Shown here one piece after another: positions 1 through 4,407 of a stretch of DNA of 5,306 nt. The stretch comes from Anaerolineae bacterium (GTDB taxonomy: Bacteria; Chloroflexota; Anaerolineae; Promineifilales; Promineifilaceae), in the NCBI GenBank assembly GCA_014879345.1, contig JACSSI010000404.1, positions 1 through 5,306 of the forward strand. The letters are read 5' to 3'. The notes under the pieces are model-generated. The model saw nothing but the letters and a program-made list of their open reading frames with translations, made no database searches and was not told the DNA's origin. A program made the position numbers and the translations under genes. The stretch's first letter is position 1. Every line of letters starts with the position of its first letter.

Positions 1-1492
1 CCAGATTGTTTCCAACAACTACCAGGGTGCGACCATCCTGGCCGAAGAATTTGCCCGGCTGATGGGCGAAGAAGGCGCCTACATCGAATTAACCGGGCGC
101 GATACCGACACCAATGCCCATGTGCGCTCGCAAGGTTACCATGATGTGCTGGACGCTTTGCCCGACATGGAAATGGTGGCACAGCAAACAGCTAACTGGA
201 GCCAGACCGAAGCCTTCGACGTAATGGAAAGCTTGCTCCAGGCCAACCCCGATGTGAAGGGTGTGATTGCTGGTAATGACACGATGGCCTTGGGTGCTCA
301 AGCGGCATTGGATGCTGCTGGCATGAGCGACGTGATCGTGGTTGGTTTTGACGGTTCAGACGATGTAAATGACTCCATGCTGGCGGGCAAAATTGACGCC
401 GGTTCCTTGCAACCTGTGGCTGAAATGGCGATTCAAGCTGCCATCCAGGCTGACCAGTACATTCGCACCGGCGACACCGGCAAACCGGAGAAGCAGTCCA
501 TCGACATGGTGCTGCTCACCCCTGAGAATGCCTGCCAGTACAAAAGCTTTGCACCCACCGGCTCCACAGACCCCTGTGTGGTCGAAGAAACTGAAGCAAT
601 GGCAGGTGAAGCAGGTGGTTTGATGTGCGTGATTGTGCCTGGCGTGGAAAATCCATTCTTTGGCACGATGCAAGAAATCGCAGCCGCCAAAGCGGAAGAA
701 CTGGGCTATGAAACGCTGAAACTGGTTCATGACGATGATGCCAACAAACAGTTAGAGCTATTCGAGACCTGCATTGCTCAAAGTGCGGTAGCGATCATTC
801 TAGACAACGCTGGTGCTGATGCCAGTATTGCGGCGGTGCAAAAAGCGGCCGACGCTGGTATTCCTTCCTTCCTGGTGGATCGTGAGATCAGTGAAGAAGG
901 CGTTGCCATCTCCCAAATCGTCTCCAACAACTACCAGGGTGCAACCATCCTGGCCGAAGAATTTGCACGGTTGTTGGGCGAAGAAGGCACCTACATCGAA
1001 TTGACCGGCCGTGACACGGACACCAACGCTCATGTGCGCTCGCAAGGCTACCATGATGTGCTTGACAGTTTGCCCGGTATGGAAATGGTGGCGCAGCAGA
1101 CAGCCAATTGGAGCCAGACAGAAGCCTTCGACGTGATGGAAAGTTTGCTCCAGGCGAACCCGAATGTGAAGGGTGTCATTGCTGGTAACGACACCATGGC
1201 ATTGGGCGCTCAAGCGGCGTTGGATGCGGCCGGTATGAGCGACGTGATCGTGGTTGGTTTTGACGGCTCTGATGATGTGAATGAATCCATCCTTGCCGGT
1301 AAGATTGATGCTGGCGCACTGCAACCCGTAGCTGAAATGGCAATCCAAGCTGCTATCCAGGCTGATCAGTACATCCGCACTGGCGACACCGGCAAACCGG
1401 AAAAGCAGTCTATCGACATGGTGCTGCTCACTCCTGAAAATGCTTGCCAATACACGCTGTTCGCCCCCAACGGGAAGACCAGTTGTCCCTAG
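1..1492 (+). CDS. Sugar ABC transporter substrate-binding protein with tandem RbsB-like modules (5' partial)
   Basis: The reading frame is open from base 2, so the gene begins upstream of the window. The 496 visible residues hold the C-terminal two thirds of one type I periplasmic binding module and then a second, complete module starting near base 620. Family motifs seen in module 2 are VENPFFGTM near its start, AGIPSFLVDRE in the middle, AGNDTMALGAQAAL and VVGFDG; the last two also occur in module 1. These match the ribose-binding RbsB / Peripla_BP_4 family, whose members are normally single modules of about 300 residues. The protein should act outside the cytoplasmic membrane and deliver a monosaccharide to an ABC permease; no permease or ATPase gene is visible. 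The sugar is not readable from sequence, but the downstream rbsD and rbsK favour a pentose or related sugar. The signal peptide, expected upstream, is not visible. The modules are joined by a short Ala/Glu/Gly-rich linker containing DPCVVEETEAMAGEAGG. Family assignment is secure; ligand is not. Confidence 0.9.
   Translation, partial: QIVSNNYQGATILAEEFARLMGEEGAYIELTGRDTDTNAHVRSQGYHDVLDALPDMEMVAQQTANWSQTEAFDVMESLLQANPDVKGVIAGNDTMALGAQAALDAAGMSDVIVVGFDGSDDVNDSMLAGKIDAGSLQPVAEMAIQAAIQADQYIRTGDTGKPEKQSIDMVLLTPENACQYKSFAPTGSTDPCVVEETEAMAGEAGGLMCVIVPGVENPFFGTMQEIAAAKAEELGYETLKLVHDDDANKQLELFETCIAQSAVAIILDNAGADASIAAVQKAADAGIPSFLVDREISEEGVAISQIVSNNYQGATILAEEFARLLGEEGTYIELTGRDTDTNAHVRSQGYHDVLDSLPGMEMVAQQTANWSQTEAFDVMESLLQANPNVKGVIAGNDTMALGAQAALDAAGMSDVIVVGFDGSDDVNESILAGKIDAGALQPVAEMAIQAAIQADQYIRTGDTGKPEKQSIDMVLLTPENACQYTLFAPNGKTSCP
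2..562 (+). repeat. Tandem in-frame repeat, copy 1 (5' incomplete)
   Basis: This segment aligns without gaps to 914-1474, an exact offset of 912 bp (304 codons). By hand count 176 of 187 encoded residues are identical. Over the first 180 bp I count 22 nucleotide differences, most of them at third codon positions. Homology fades after the shared CQYxxFAPxG segment. The start of the unit lies upstream of the window, so the total number of copies is unknown. Confidence 0.9.
914..1474 (+). repeat. Tandem in-frame repeat, copy 2
   Basis: This is the counterpart of 2-562. It belongs to the complete second binding module, which extends back to about base 620. The copy ends 18 bp before the end of the gene, where the product finishes NGKTSCP instead of running into another linker, so this is the last module of the array. 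Confidence 0.9.
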
Positions 1493-1522
1493 TTAATTTT
1501 TTGTAAGTTACATGTTGCAATA

Positions 1523-1553
1523 GGGGCAGTTCCTATCTATCAGGAACTGCCCC
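1523..1553 (+). terminator. Perfect hairpin after the binding-protein gene, possible terminator
   Basis: GGGGCAGTTCCT (1523-1534) pairs perfectly with AGGAACTGCCCC (1542-1553) around a 7-nt loop, 30 bp after the stop codon. The stem is strong enough to end transcription or to protect the 3' end of the mRNA. There is no T-run on its 3' side (AGCTTAC follows), so it is not a canonical intrinsic terminator on the + strand; the T-rich run lies before the stem. Placement between two genes with different base composition supports a boundary role. Confidence 0.5.
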
Positions 1554-1561
1554 AGCTTACT

Positions 1562-1568
1562 AGGAAGG
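1562..1568 (+). promoter_or_regulatory. Shine-Dalgarno site of the PAS-GAF gene
   Basis: AGGAAGG lies 5 nt before the ATG at 1574. It fixes that ATG as the start. The site follows the hairpin at 1523-1553 by only 8 nt, leaving little room for a separate promoter between hairpin and gene. Confidence 0.7.
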
Positions 1569-1573
1569 CTCTG

Positions 1574-2563
1574 ATGATTTCTGAACAAGATTTGTTTCAA
1601 CTATTACTTGATAACTCACCAGACTATATCTTTTTCAAGGATCGTCAATCTTGCTTTATAAGATCCAACCGTGCTCATACAACTTCGTTGTTAGCACTTG
1701 CTGGGCCAACAGATGTCATTGGTAAAACAGACTTTGACCTTTTCCCTGAAGAAGATGCCCAGCGCTTTTTTGATGAAGAACAGCAGATAATGGAAACCGG
1801 GAATGCTATCCTTGCCAGAGAGTGGGAAGTGCCTAATGCAGGCACCGGAGAAATAATGTGGCTTTCCGAGCATAAGGTTCCAATTAAAGATGAAAAAGGT
1901 CAGATCATCGGACTGCTAGGAATTAGCAGAGATATCACAGTCCAGAAAAAAGCAGAAATAGAAGAAGAAAAACGATCTGCGCAGTTAAAAGCCGCAGCAG
2001 ACGTAGGCTATGCAGCCAGCCGTATCTTGGATCCCCAAGAACTGATTCAACATAGTGTGGATTTAATTGGTGAACTTTTTGATCGATATTTTGTGGGTTT
2101 GTATTTGATTGAAGGGAATCCATATTCCGATGAGAAATTGGCATTTTTACGCGCAGCCACAGGTGAAATTGGGGCGCAATTGTTGCACGATGGACATAAG
2201 TTGAAGGTTAATAATCAATCTTTAGTTGGTAAATGTATCGATTCTGGCGAGGCTGTTATTGCGCAAGATGTCGCCAAGGAATCAGCACACACCGCTCATG
2301 AATTATTACCTTTAACTCGTTCTGAAATGGTTATCCCCTTAGTCAGCCGGGGGGAAACGATAGGGGCATTAACAGTACAATCTCGCCAGGAATCGATTTT
2401 TACGAGTGAAGATGCAACGGTTTATCAAATTATGGCTGGGCAACTGGCTATTGCATTAGAAAATGCACGGCTCTTTGCTCAAGTTGAACAAGAACTTGAA
2501 GAAGCGAAAGAGGCTTTGCGAAAATATGTGAGAAAAGGGTGGTCGGATTATTTATCTAAATAA
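1574..2563 (+). CDS. PAS-GAF sensor protein without an output domain
   Basis: The 329-residue cytoplasmic protein has no signal peptide or membrane segment. A PAS domain spans roughly residues 8-123, with GKTDFDLFP (50-58) and the typical ending GLLGISRDIT (113-122). A charged helical linker (about 124-150) leads to a GAF domain (about 153-300) marked by SLVGKCIDSGEAVIAQDV, by VIPLVSRGETIGALTVQS and by the closing helix MAGQLAIALENARLF. The last 30 residues are a charged helix ending RKYVRKGWSDYLSK. No histidine kinase, cyclase, receiver or DNA-binding domain follows. Both domains commonly sense small ligands or redox state, but neither ligand can be read here. In larger multi-GAF proteins this kind of ending usually serves as a linker to the next domain, so the gene may be 3'-truncated (inference). 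Its DNA is AT-richer than its neighbours: 2041-2100 has 19 G+C of 60, against 37 of 60 for 3721-3780 in rbsK. That suggests separate acquisition. Confidence 0.85.
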   Translation: MISEQDLFQLLLDNSPDYIFFKDRQSCFIRSNRAHTTSLLALAGPTDVIGKTDFDLFPEEDAQRFFDEEQQIMETGNAILAREWEVPNAGTGEIMWLSEHKVPIKDEKGQIIGLLGISRDITVQKKAEIEEEKRSAQLKAAADVGYAASRILDPQELIQHSVDLIGELFDRYFVGLYLIEGNPYSDEKLAFLRAATGEIGAQLLHDGHKLKVNNQSLVGKCIDSGEAVIAQDVAKESAHTAHELLPLTRSEMVIPLVSRGETIGALTVQSRQESIFTSEDATVYQIMAGQLAIALENARLFAQVEQELEEAKEALRKYVRKGWSDYLSK

Positions 2564-2652
2564 ACTATTTTGTGAAAAGGCGTCACATCTTTGAACTGCT
2601 GATTTTACTTTCAAAAAGTTTGTCGCTTTTCCATATTTGCAAAGGAGTTCCC

Positions 2653-2679
2653 ATGAGCGGGGCGCACCACGATGAATAA
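2653..2679 (+). CDS. Possible 8-residue leader peptide MSGAHHDE
   Basis: AAAGGAG at 2641-2647 precedes an ATG at 2653 with 5-nt spacing, followed by seven more sense codons and TAA. The ribosome site is as strong as those of the real genes nearby. The peptide is hydrophilic and matches no family I know. It could be a leader ORF for the downstream transcription unit, or the surviving 5' end of a gene lost in a rearrangement. There is no run of a single amino-acid codon that would indicate classic attenuation; two adjacent His codons are the only hint. This is a low-confidence call. Confidence 0.25.
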   Translation: MSGAHHDE

Positions 2680-2710
2680 TAATCTGGGAGCACGGTCTGC
2701 CAAACCACAA

Positions 2711-2733
2711 AGTGCGGACAAGCTGTTCGCACT
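2711..2733 (+). other. Stem-loop upstream of the thioredoxin remnant
   Basis: AGTGCGGACA (2711-2720) pairs with TGTTCGCACT (2724-2733) around a 3-nt AGC loop, giving 10 pairs including one G-T wobble. It lies 32 nt after the mini-ORF stop and 10 nt before the Shine-Dalgarno site GAGGAG. A short T-run (2738-2741) follows after four intervening bases. It could act as a weak terminator or as a 5' leader structure. Confidence 0.4.
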
Positions 2734-2743
2734 CCCATTTTCC

Positions 2744-2749
2744 GAGGAG
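2744..2749 (+). promoter_or_regulatory. Shine-Dalgarno site selecting the ATG at 2757
   Basis: GAGGAG lies 7 nt before ATG 2757. It favours this start over an in-frame GTG at 2712, which sits inside the hairpin and would add 15 residues (MRTSCSHSHFPRSLR) that do not resemble the family. Confidence 0.7.
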
Positions 2750-2756
2750 TTTGAGA

Positions 2757-3014
2757 ATGGCTGCTGTATCATCAAATATGCTACCCCTGGGAACTATCGC
2801 CCCAGAGTTTGAACTGCCGGATGTAGTTTCTGGCGAGCAACTGCGTTTGTCATCGCTGCAATCTGATGTGGCGACGGTGATCATGTATATTTGTAATCAT
2901 TGTCCTTACGTAAAGCATGTGAATAAGGGGTTGGTAGATTTAGCAACTACGTATCAAAGGCAAGGGGTTGCAATATTAAGTGGAAGGAATCATGAAGAAA
3001 TCAGGCATCATTAA
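2757..3014 (+). pseudogene. Thioredoxin-family (AhpC/TSA-like) protein, C-terminal half lost
   Basis: The reading frame encodes 85 residues. It begins like the thioredoxin-fold proteins that carry an xICxHCPxVKHV active site: LGTIAPEFELPDVVSGEQLRL, then VIMYICNHCPYVKHV with Cys46 and Cys49 forming the CxxC pair, then a helix to about residue 73 (GVAI). Relatives are usually about 180-200 residues and continue from here into a conserved segment (VAISSND-like) and the cis-proline half of the fold. Here the sequence changes to LSGRNHEEIRHH and stops. The final codons overlap the start of rbsD by 23 bp in another frame, so the tail is rbsD DNA read out of frame. Without the rest of the fold it is unlikely to be a working oxidoreductase. 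Translation may still matter by coupling to rbsD. It is probably the remnant of a deletion or recombination whose other side was rbsD. Confidence 0.75.
2982..2987 (+). promoter_or_regulatory. Shine-Dalgarno site of rbsD at the gene-fusion junction
   Basis: GGAAGG lies 4 nt before ATG 2992 and within the 3' end of the broken thioredoxin frame. It supports ATG 2992 over the in-frame GTG at 2980, and the product then starts MKKSGIIN like known RbsD proteins (MKKGTVLN in E. coli). Only about 16 bp separate the last recognisable thioredoxin codon from the rbsD start, so any native rbsD promoter has been lost. Confidence 0.7.
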
Positions 3015-3411
3015 CCAACCTATTGCCGCTGTGATTGGGGGGCTGGGACATACGGATACGATTACAATTGCGGATGCGGGGCTGCCTATTCCGGCATCGA
3101 CGCAGCGGATTGACTTGGCATTGACTCGAGGTGTGCCCACGTTTTTGGAGACGCTGCGGGTCGTTTTGTCGGAAATGTATGTGGAGAAGGCGATTGTGGC
3201 GGAAGAGATGCAGGCGGTCAGCCCACAAATGTATGAAGCGCTGGTTGAGGTGTTAGGCGACACGCCGATTGAGTTGGTGCCGCATGTGGATTTTAAGCGG
3301 GAAACGGCCGTTTCCAAAGCCATTATTCGCACCGGAGAATTTACCCCCTATGCCAATGTCATTTTAGTGGCGGGCGCCTGGGGTTTTGATCTAGATAGAG
3401 ATAGAGTGTAG
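2992..3411 (+). CDS. rbsD: D-ribose pyranase
   Basis: RbsD catalyses interconversion of the beta-pyranose and beta-furanose forms of D-ribose, feeding the furanose to ribokinase; the enzyme is a cytoplasmic ring-shaped oligomer. The 139-residue product matches the family throughout: LGHTDTITIADAGLPIP with His20 and Asp28, RIDLALTRGVPTF, the segment around His98, and the closing SPYAN-type motif FTPYANVILVAG with Tyr120 and Asn122. These are the catalytic and ribose-contacting positions known for this family. The usual protein ends shortly after this strand, about at the GF of residues 131-132. Here seven extra residues, DLDRDRV, are read from the repeat at 3393-3452, which also supplies the stop codon. 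The start overlaps the thioredoxin remnant, and rbsK follows after 67 bp, as expected for an rbsDK operon. FucU, the related fucose mutarotase, is the main alternative, but the motifs favour RbsD. Confidence 0.93.
   Translation: MKKSGIINQPIAAVIGGLGHTDTITIADAGLPIPASTQRIDLALTRGVPTFLETLRVVLSEMYVEKAIVAEEMQAVSPQMYEALVEVLGDTPIELVPHVDFKRETAVSKAIIRTGEFTPYANVILVAGAWGFDLDRDRV
3300..3315 (+). repeat. Palindrome GGAAACGGCCGTTTCC within rbsD
   Basis: This is a perfect 16-bp palindrome inside the coding frame, where it contributes the residues ETAVS (104-108). It has the same core as the palindromes at 3829, 3917 and 4469. Confidence 0.85.
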
Positions 3412-3452
3412 AGATAGAGACTGCGTCCCACTCTATCTCTATCTCTACACTC
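3393..3452 (+). repeat. TAGAGATAGAG inverted-repeat element with two alternative stems
   Basis: The 11-mer TAGAGATAGAG occurs directly at 3396-3406 and 3409-3419, and inverted at 3431-3441 and 3437-3447. Two perfect stems are possible. Stem A pairs 3393-3408 with 3429-3444 (16 bp, 20-nt loop). Stem B pairs 3404-3420 with 3436-3452 (17 bp, 15-nt loop). They share bases and cannot form together. The element contains the last codons and stop of rbsD (stop 3409-3411) and ends 26 bp before rbsK. Stem B is followed by a loosely T-rich CTTCTTTT. It could be a mobile miniature repeat, an mRNA processing or stability hairpin, or a partial terminator that lowers rbsK relative to rbsD. Confidence 0.8.
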
Positions 3453-3478
3453 CAACTTCTTTTCACGAGGAATAAGCA

Positions 3479-4405
3479 ATGCCGCATATCGTTGTTGTGG
3501 GCAGTTTGAATATGGATTTGGTGGTGCAGGTTCCCACTATTCCGGCGCCTGGGGAAACGGTGCTGGGCAACAACTTTGCCACCATTCCCGGGGGAAAAGG
3601 TGCGAATCAGGCGGTGGCGGCGGCGCGGTTAGGGGCGAGAGTCACATTGATTGGCAGAGTGGGCGCGGATGCGTTTGGCGAGCAGTTGTTGGCAAATGCC
3701 AAAAAAGAAGGCATTGACGTGACCCATGTTGGCTGTGACCCAGCCGCCACTTCTGGTGTGGCGATGATTGCCGTGGATGCGCAGGGGCAAAACAGCATCG
3801 CGGTGGCTTCGGGCGCGAATTATTGTTTAACGGCCGTTCATGTGCAAGAAGCATGGGCGGCTTTGGCAAATGTGGATTTGCTGGTGATGCCTTTGGAAAC
3901 ACCACTGGAAACGATAGAAACGGCCGTTTCCCTGGCAAATCAAGCGGGTGTCAAAGTGATTCTCAACCCGGCACCTGCTCAAAAACTGTCATCGTCCATT
4001 CTGGCAGGCGTAGATGTGTTAGTCCCTAACGAACCGGAGACAGCTCAACTAACCGGTATTGAAATCGACTCGGCGGCCAGCAGCCGTCAGGCAGCGCAAG
4101 CGCTGTTAAAACAGGGTGTCGGCAACGTAGTGCTGACGTTAGGCAGTCGCGGCGCATTGGTTTTAAATGGCGAAACCAACCAGTTTACCCAGGTTGACCC
4201 TTATCCCGTAAAAGTTGTGGATACCACAGCGGCGGGCGATGCCTATGTAGCCGGTTTGGCTGTGGCGTTAAGTGAAGGAAAAGAATTGATCGAAGCGGCT
4301 AACTTTGCCAATGCAGTAGGTGCTTTGGCTGTGACAAAACAGGGCGCCCAAGTGGGTATGCCCACACGAGAAGAAGTAGAAAATTTACTTACTCAAGGAG
4401 TCTAA
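3479..4405 (+). CDS. rbsK: Ribokinase (PfkB family)
   Basis: Ribokinase uses ATP to phosphorylate D-ribose at O5, giving ribose 5-phosphate for the pentose phosphate pathway. The 308-residue length is typical. In order the protein shows GSLNMD (8-13), PAPGETV (22-28), the sugar-binding signature GGKGANQAVAAARLG (38-52), MPLETPLE (137-144), NPAPA (163-167), VPNEPE (182-187), TLGSRG (220-225) and the PfkB signature DTTAAGDAYVAG (248-259), in which Asp254 is the expected catalytic base. The run AVTKQGAQVGMP (284-295) near the C-terminus is also ribokinase-like. The start is supported by GAGGAA at 3467-3472, 6 nt before ATG. It follows rbsD and is followed after 2 bp by the isomerase gene, so the three genes are probably cotranscribed. 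Other PfkB sugar kinases, such as those for fructose or 2-deoxyribose, are possible, but rbsD next door favours ribose or a close relative. Confidence 0.93.
   Translation: MPHIVVVGSLNMDLVVQVPTIPAPGETVLGNNFATIPGGKGANQAVAAARLGARVTLIGRVGADAFGEQLLANAKKEGIDVTHVGCDPAATSGVAMIAVDAQGQNSIAVASGANYCLTAVHVQEAWAALANVDLLVMPLETPLETIETAVSLANQAGVKVILNPAPAQKLSSSILAGVDVLVPNEPETAQLTGIEIDSAASSRQAAQALLKQGVGNVVLTLGSRGALVLNGETNQFTQVDPYPVKVVDTTAAGDAYVAGLAVALSEGKELIEAANFANAVGALAVTKQGAQVGMPTREEVENLLTQGV
3829..3838 (+). repeat. Palindrome AACGGCCGTT within rbsK
   Basis: A 10-bp perfect palindrome in frame, contributing to residues LTAVH (117-121) of ribokinase. It is the second of four copies of the ACGGCCGT core in the window. 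Confidence 0.8.
3917..3930 (+). repeat. Palindrome GAAACGGCCGTTTC within rbsK
   Basis: A 14-bp perfect palindrome in frame, giving ETAVS (147-151) in ribokinase. The DNA and the pentapeptide are the same as in rbsD at 3301-3315, although the proteins are unrelated. Confidence 0.85.
4395..4400 (+). promoter_or_regulatory. Shine-Dalgarno site of the isomerase gene
   Basis: AAGGAG lies 7 nt before ATG 4408 and inside the last codons of rbsK. The overlap and the 2-bp intergenic gap point to translational coupling of the two genes. Confidence 0.8.
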
Positions 4406-4407
4406 TC

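Larger units (their letters stand above)
2564..2756 (+). other. Intergenic stretch with mini-ORF and hairpin
   Basis: This 193-bp gap has no convincing full-length gene. It starts AT-rich and becomes more GC-balanced after about 2650. It holds a short ORF with a good ribosome site (2653-2679), a 10-bp hairpin (2711-2733) and the Shine-Dalgarno site of the thioredoxin remnant. A weak promoter-like pair, TTTCAA (2609-2614) and CATATT (2632-2637) 17 nt apart, is present, but I would not call it without expression data. Confidence 0.6.

Noticed and set aside
800..1450. Long antisense open frame (216 codons) opposite the binding-protein gene
   Set aside because: It mirrors the codon structure of the sense gene, repeats with the same 912-bp period as a similar antisense frame at 356-730, and resembles no family. 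It is a shadow of the real gene.
62..1492. Starting the binding protein at ATG 62
   Set aside because: The frame is open to base 2, and those 20 codons match the second module exactly at protein level. ATG 62 aligns with an internal leucine of module 2, so the gene is simply cut by the window edge.
2712..2756. GTG 2712 as the start of the thioredoxin-family product
   Set aside because: The added residues are Ser/His/Arg-rich and unlike the family, the codon lies within a hairpin, and GAGGAG is properly spaced to ATG 2757 instead.
2672..2812. A 46-codon frame beginning MNNNLGARSAK between the mini-ORF and the thioredoxin remnant
   Set aside because: It has no good ribosome site, no recognisable similarity, and runs out of frame into the clearly coding thioredoxin segment.
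1560..3000. An insertion sequence or integron explaining the mosaic interval
   Set aside because: I found no transposase or integrase frame, no terminal inverted repeats bounding the interval and no obvious target-site duplication. A rearrangement is inferred only from truncated genes and composition.
3393..3452. CRISPR array or tandem microsatellite interpretation of the GATAGA repeats
   Set aside because: The repeats are only 11 bp, partly overlapping and arranged head-to-head with no unique spacers, and the two arms pair perfectly. This is an inverted-repeat element.
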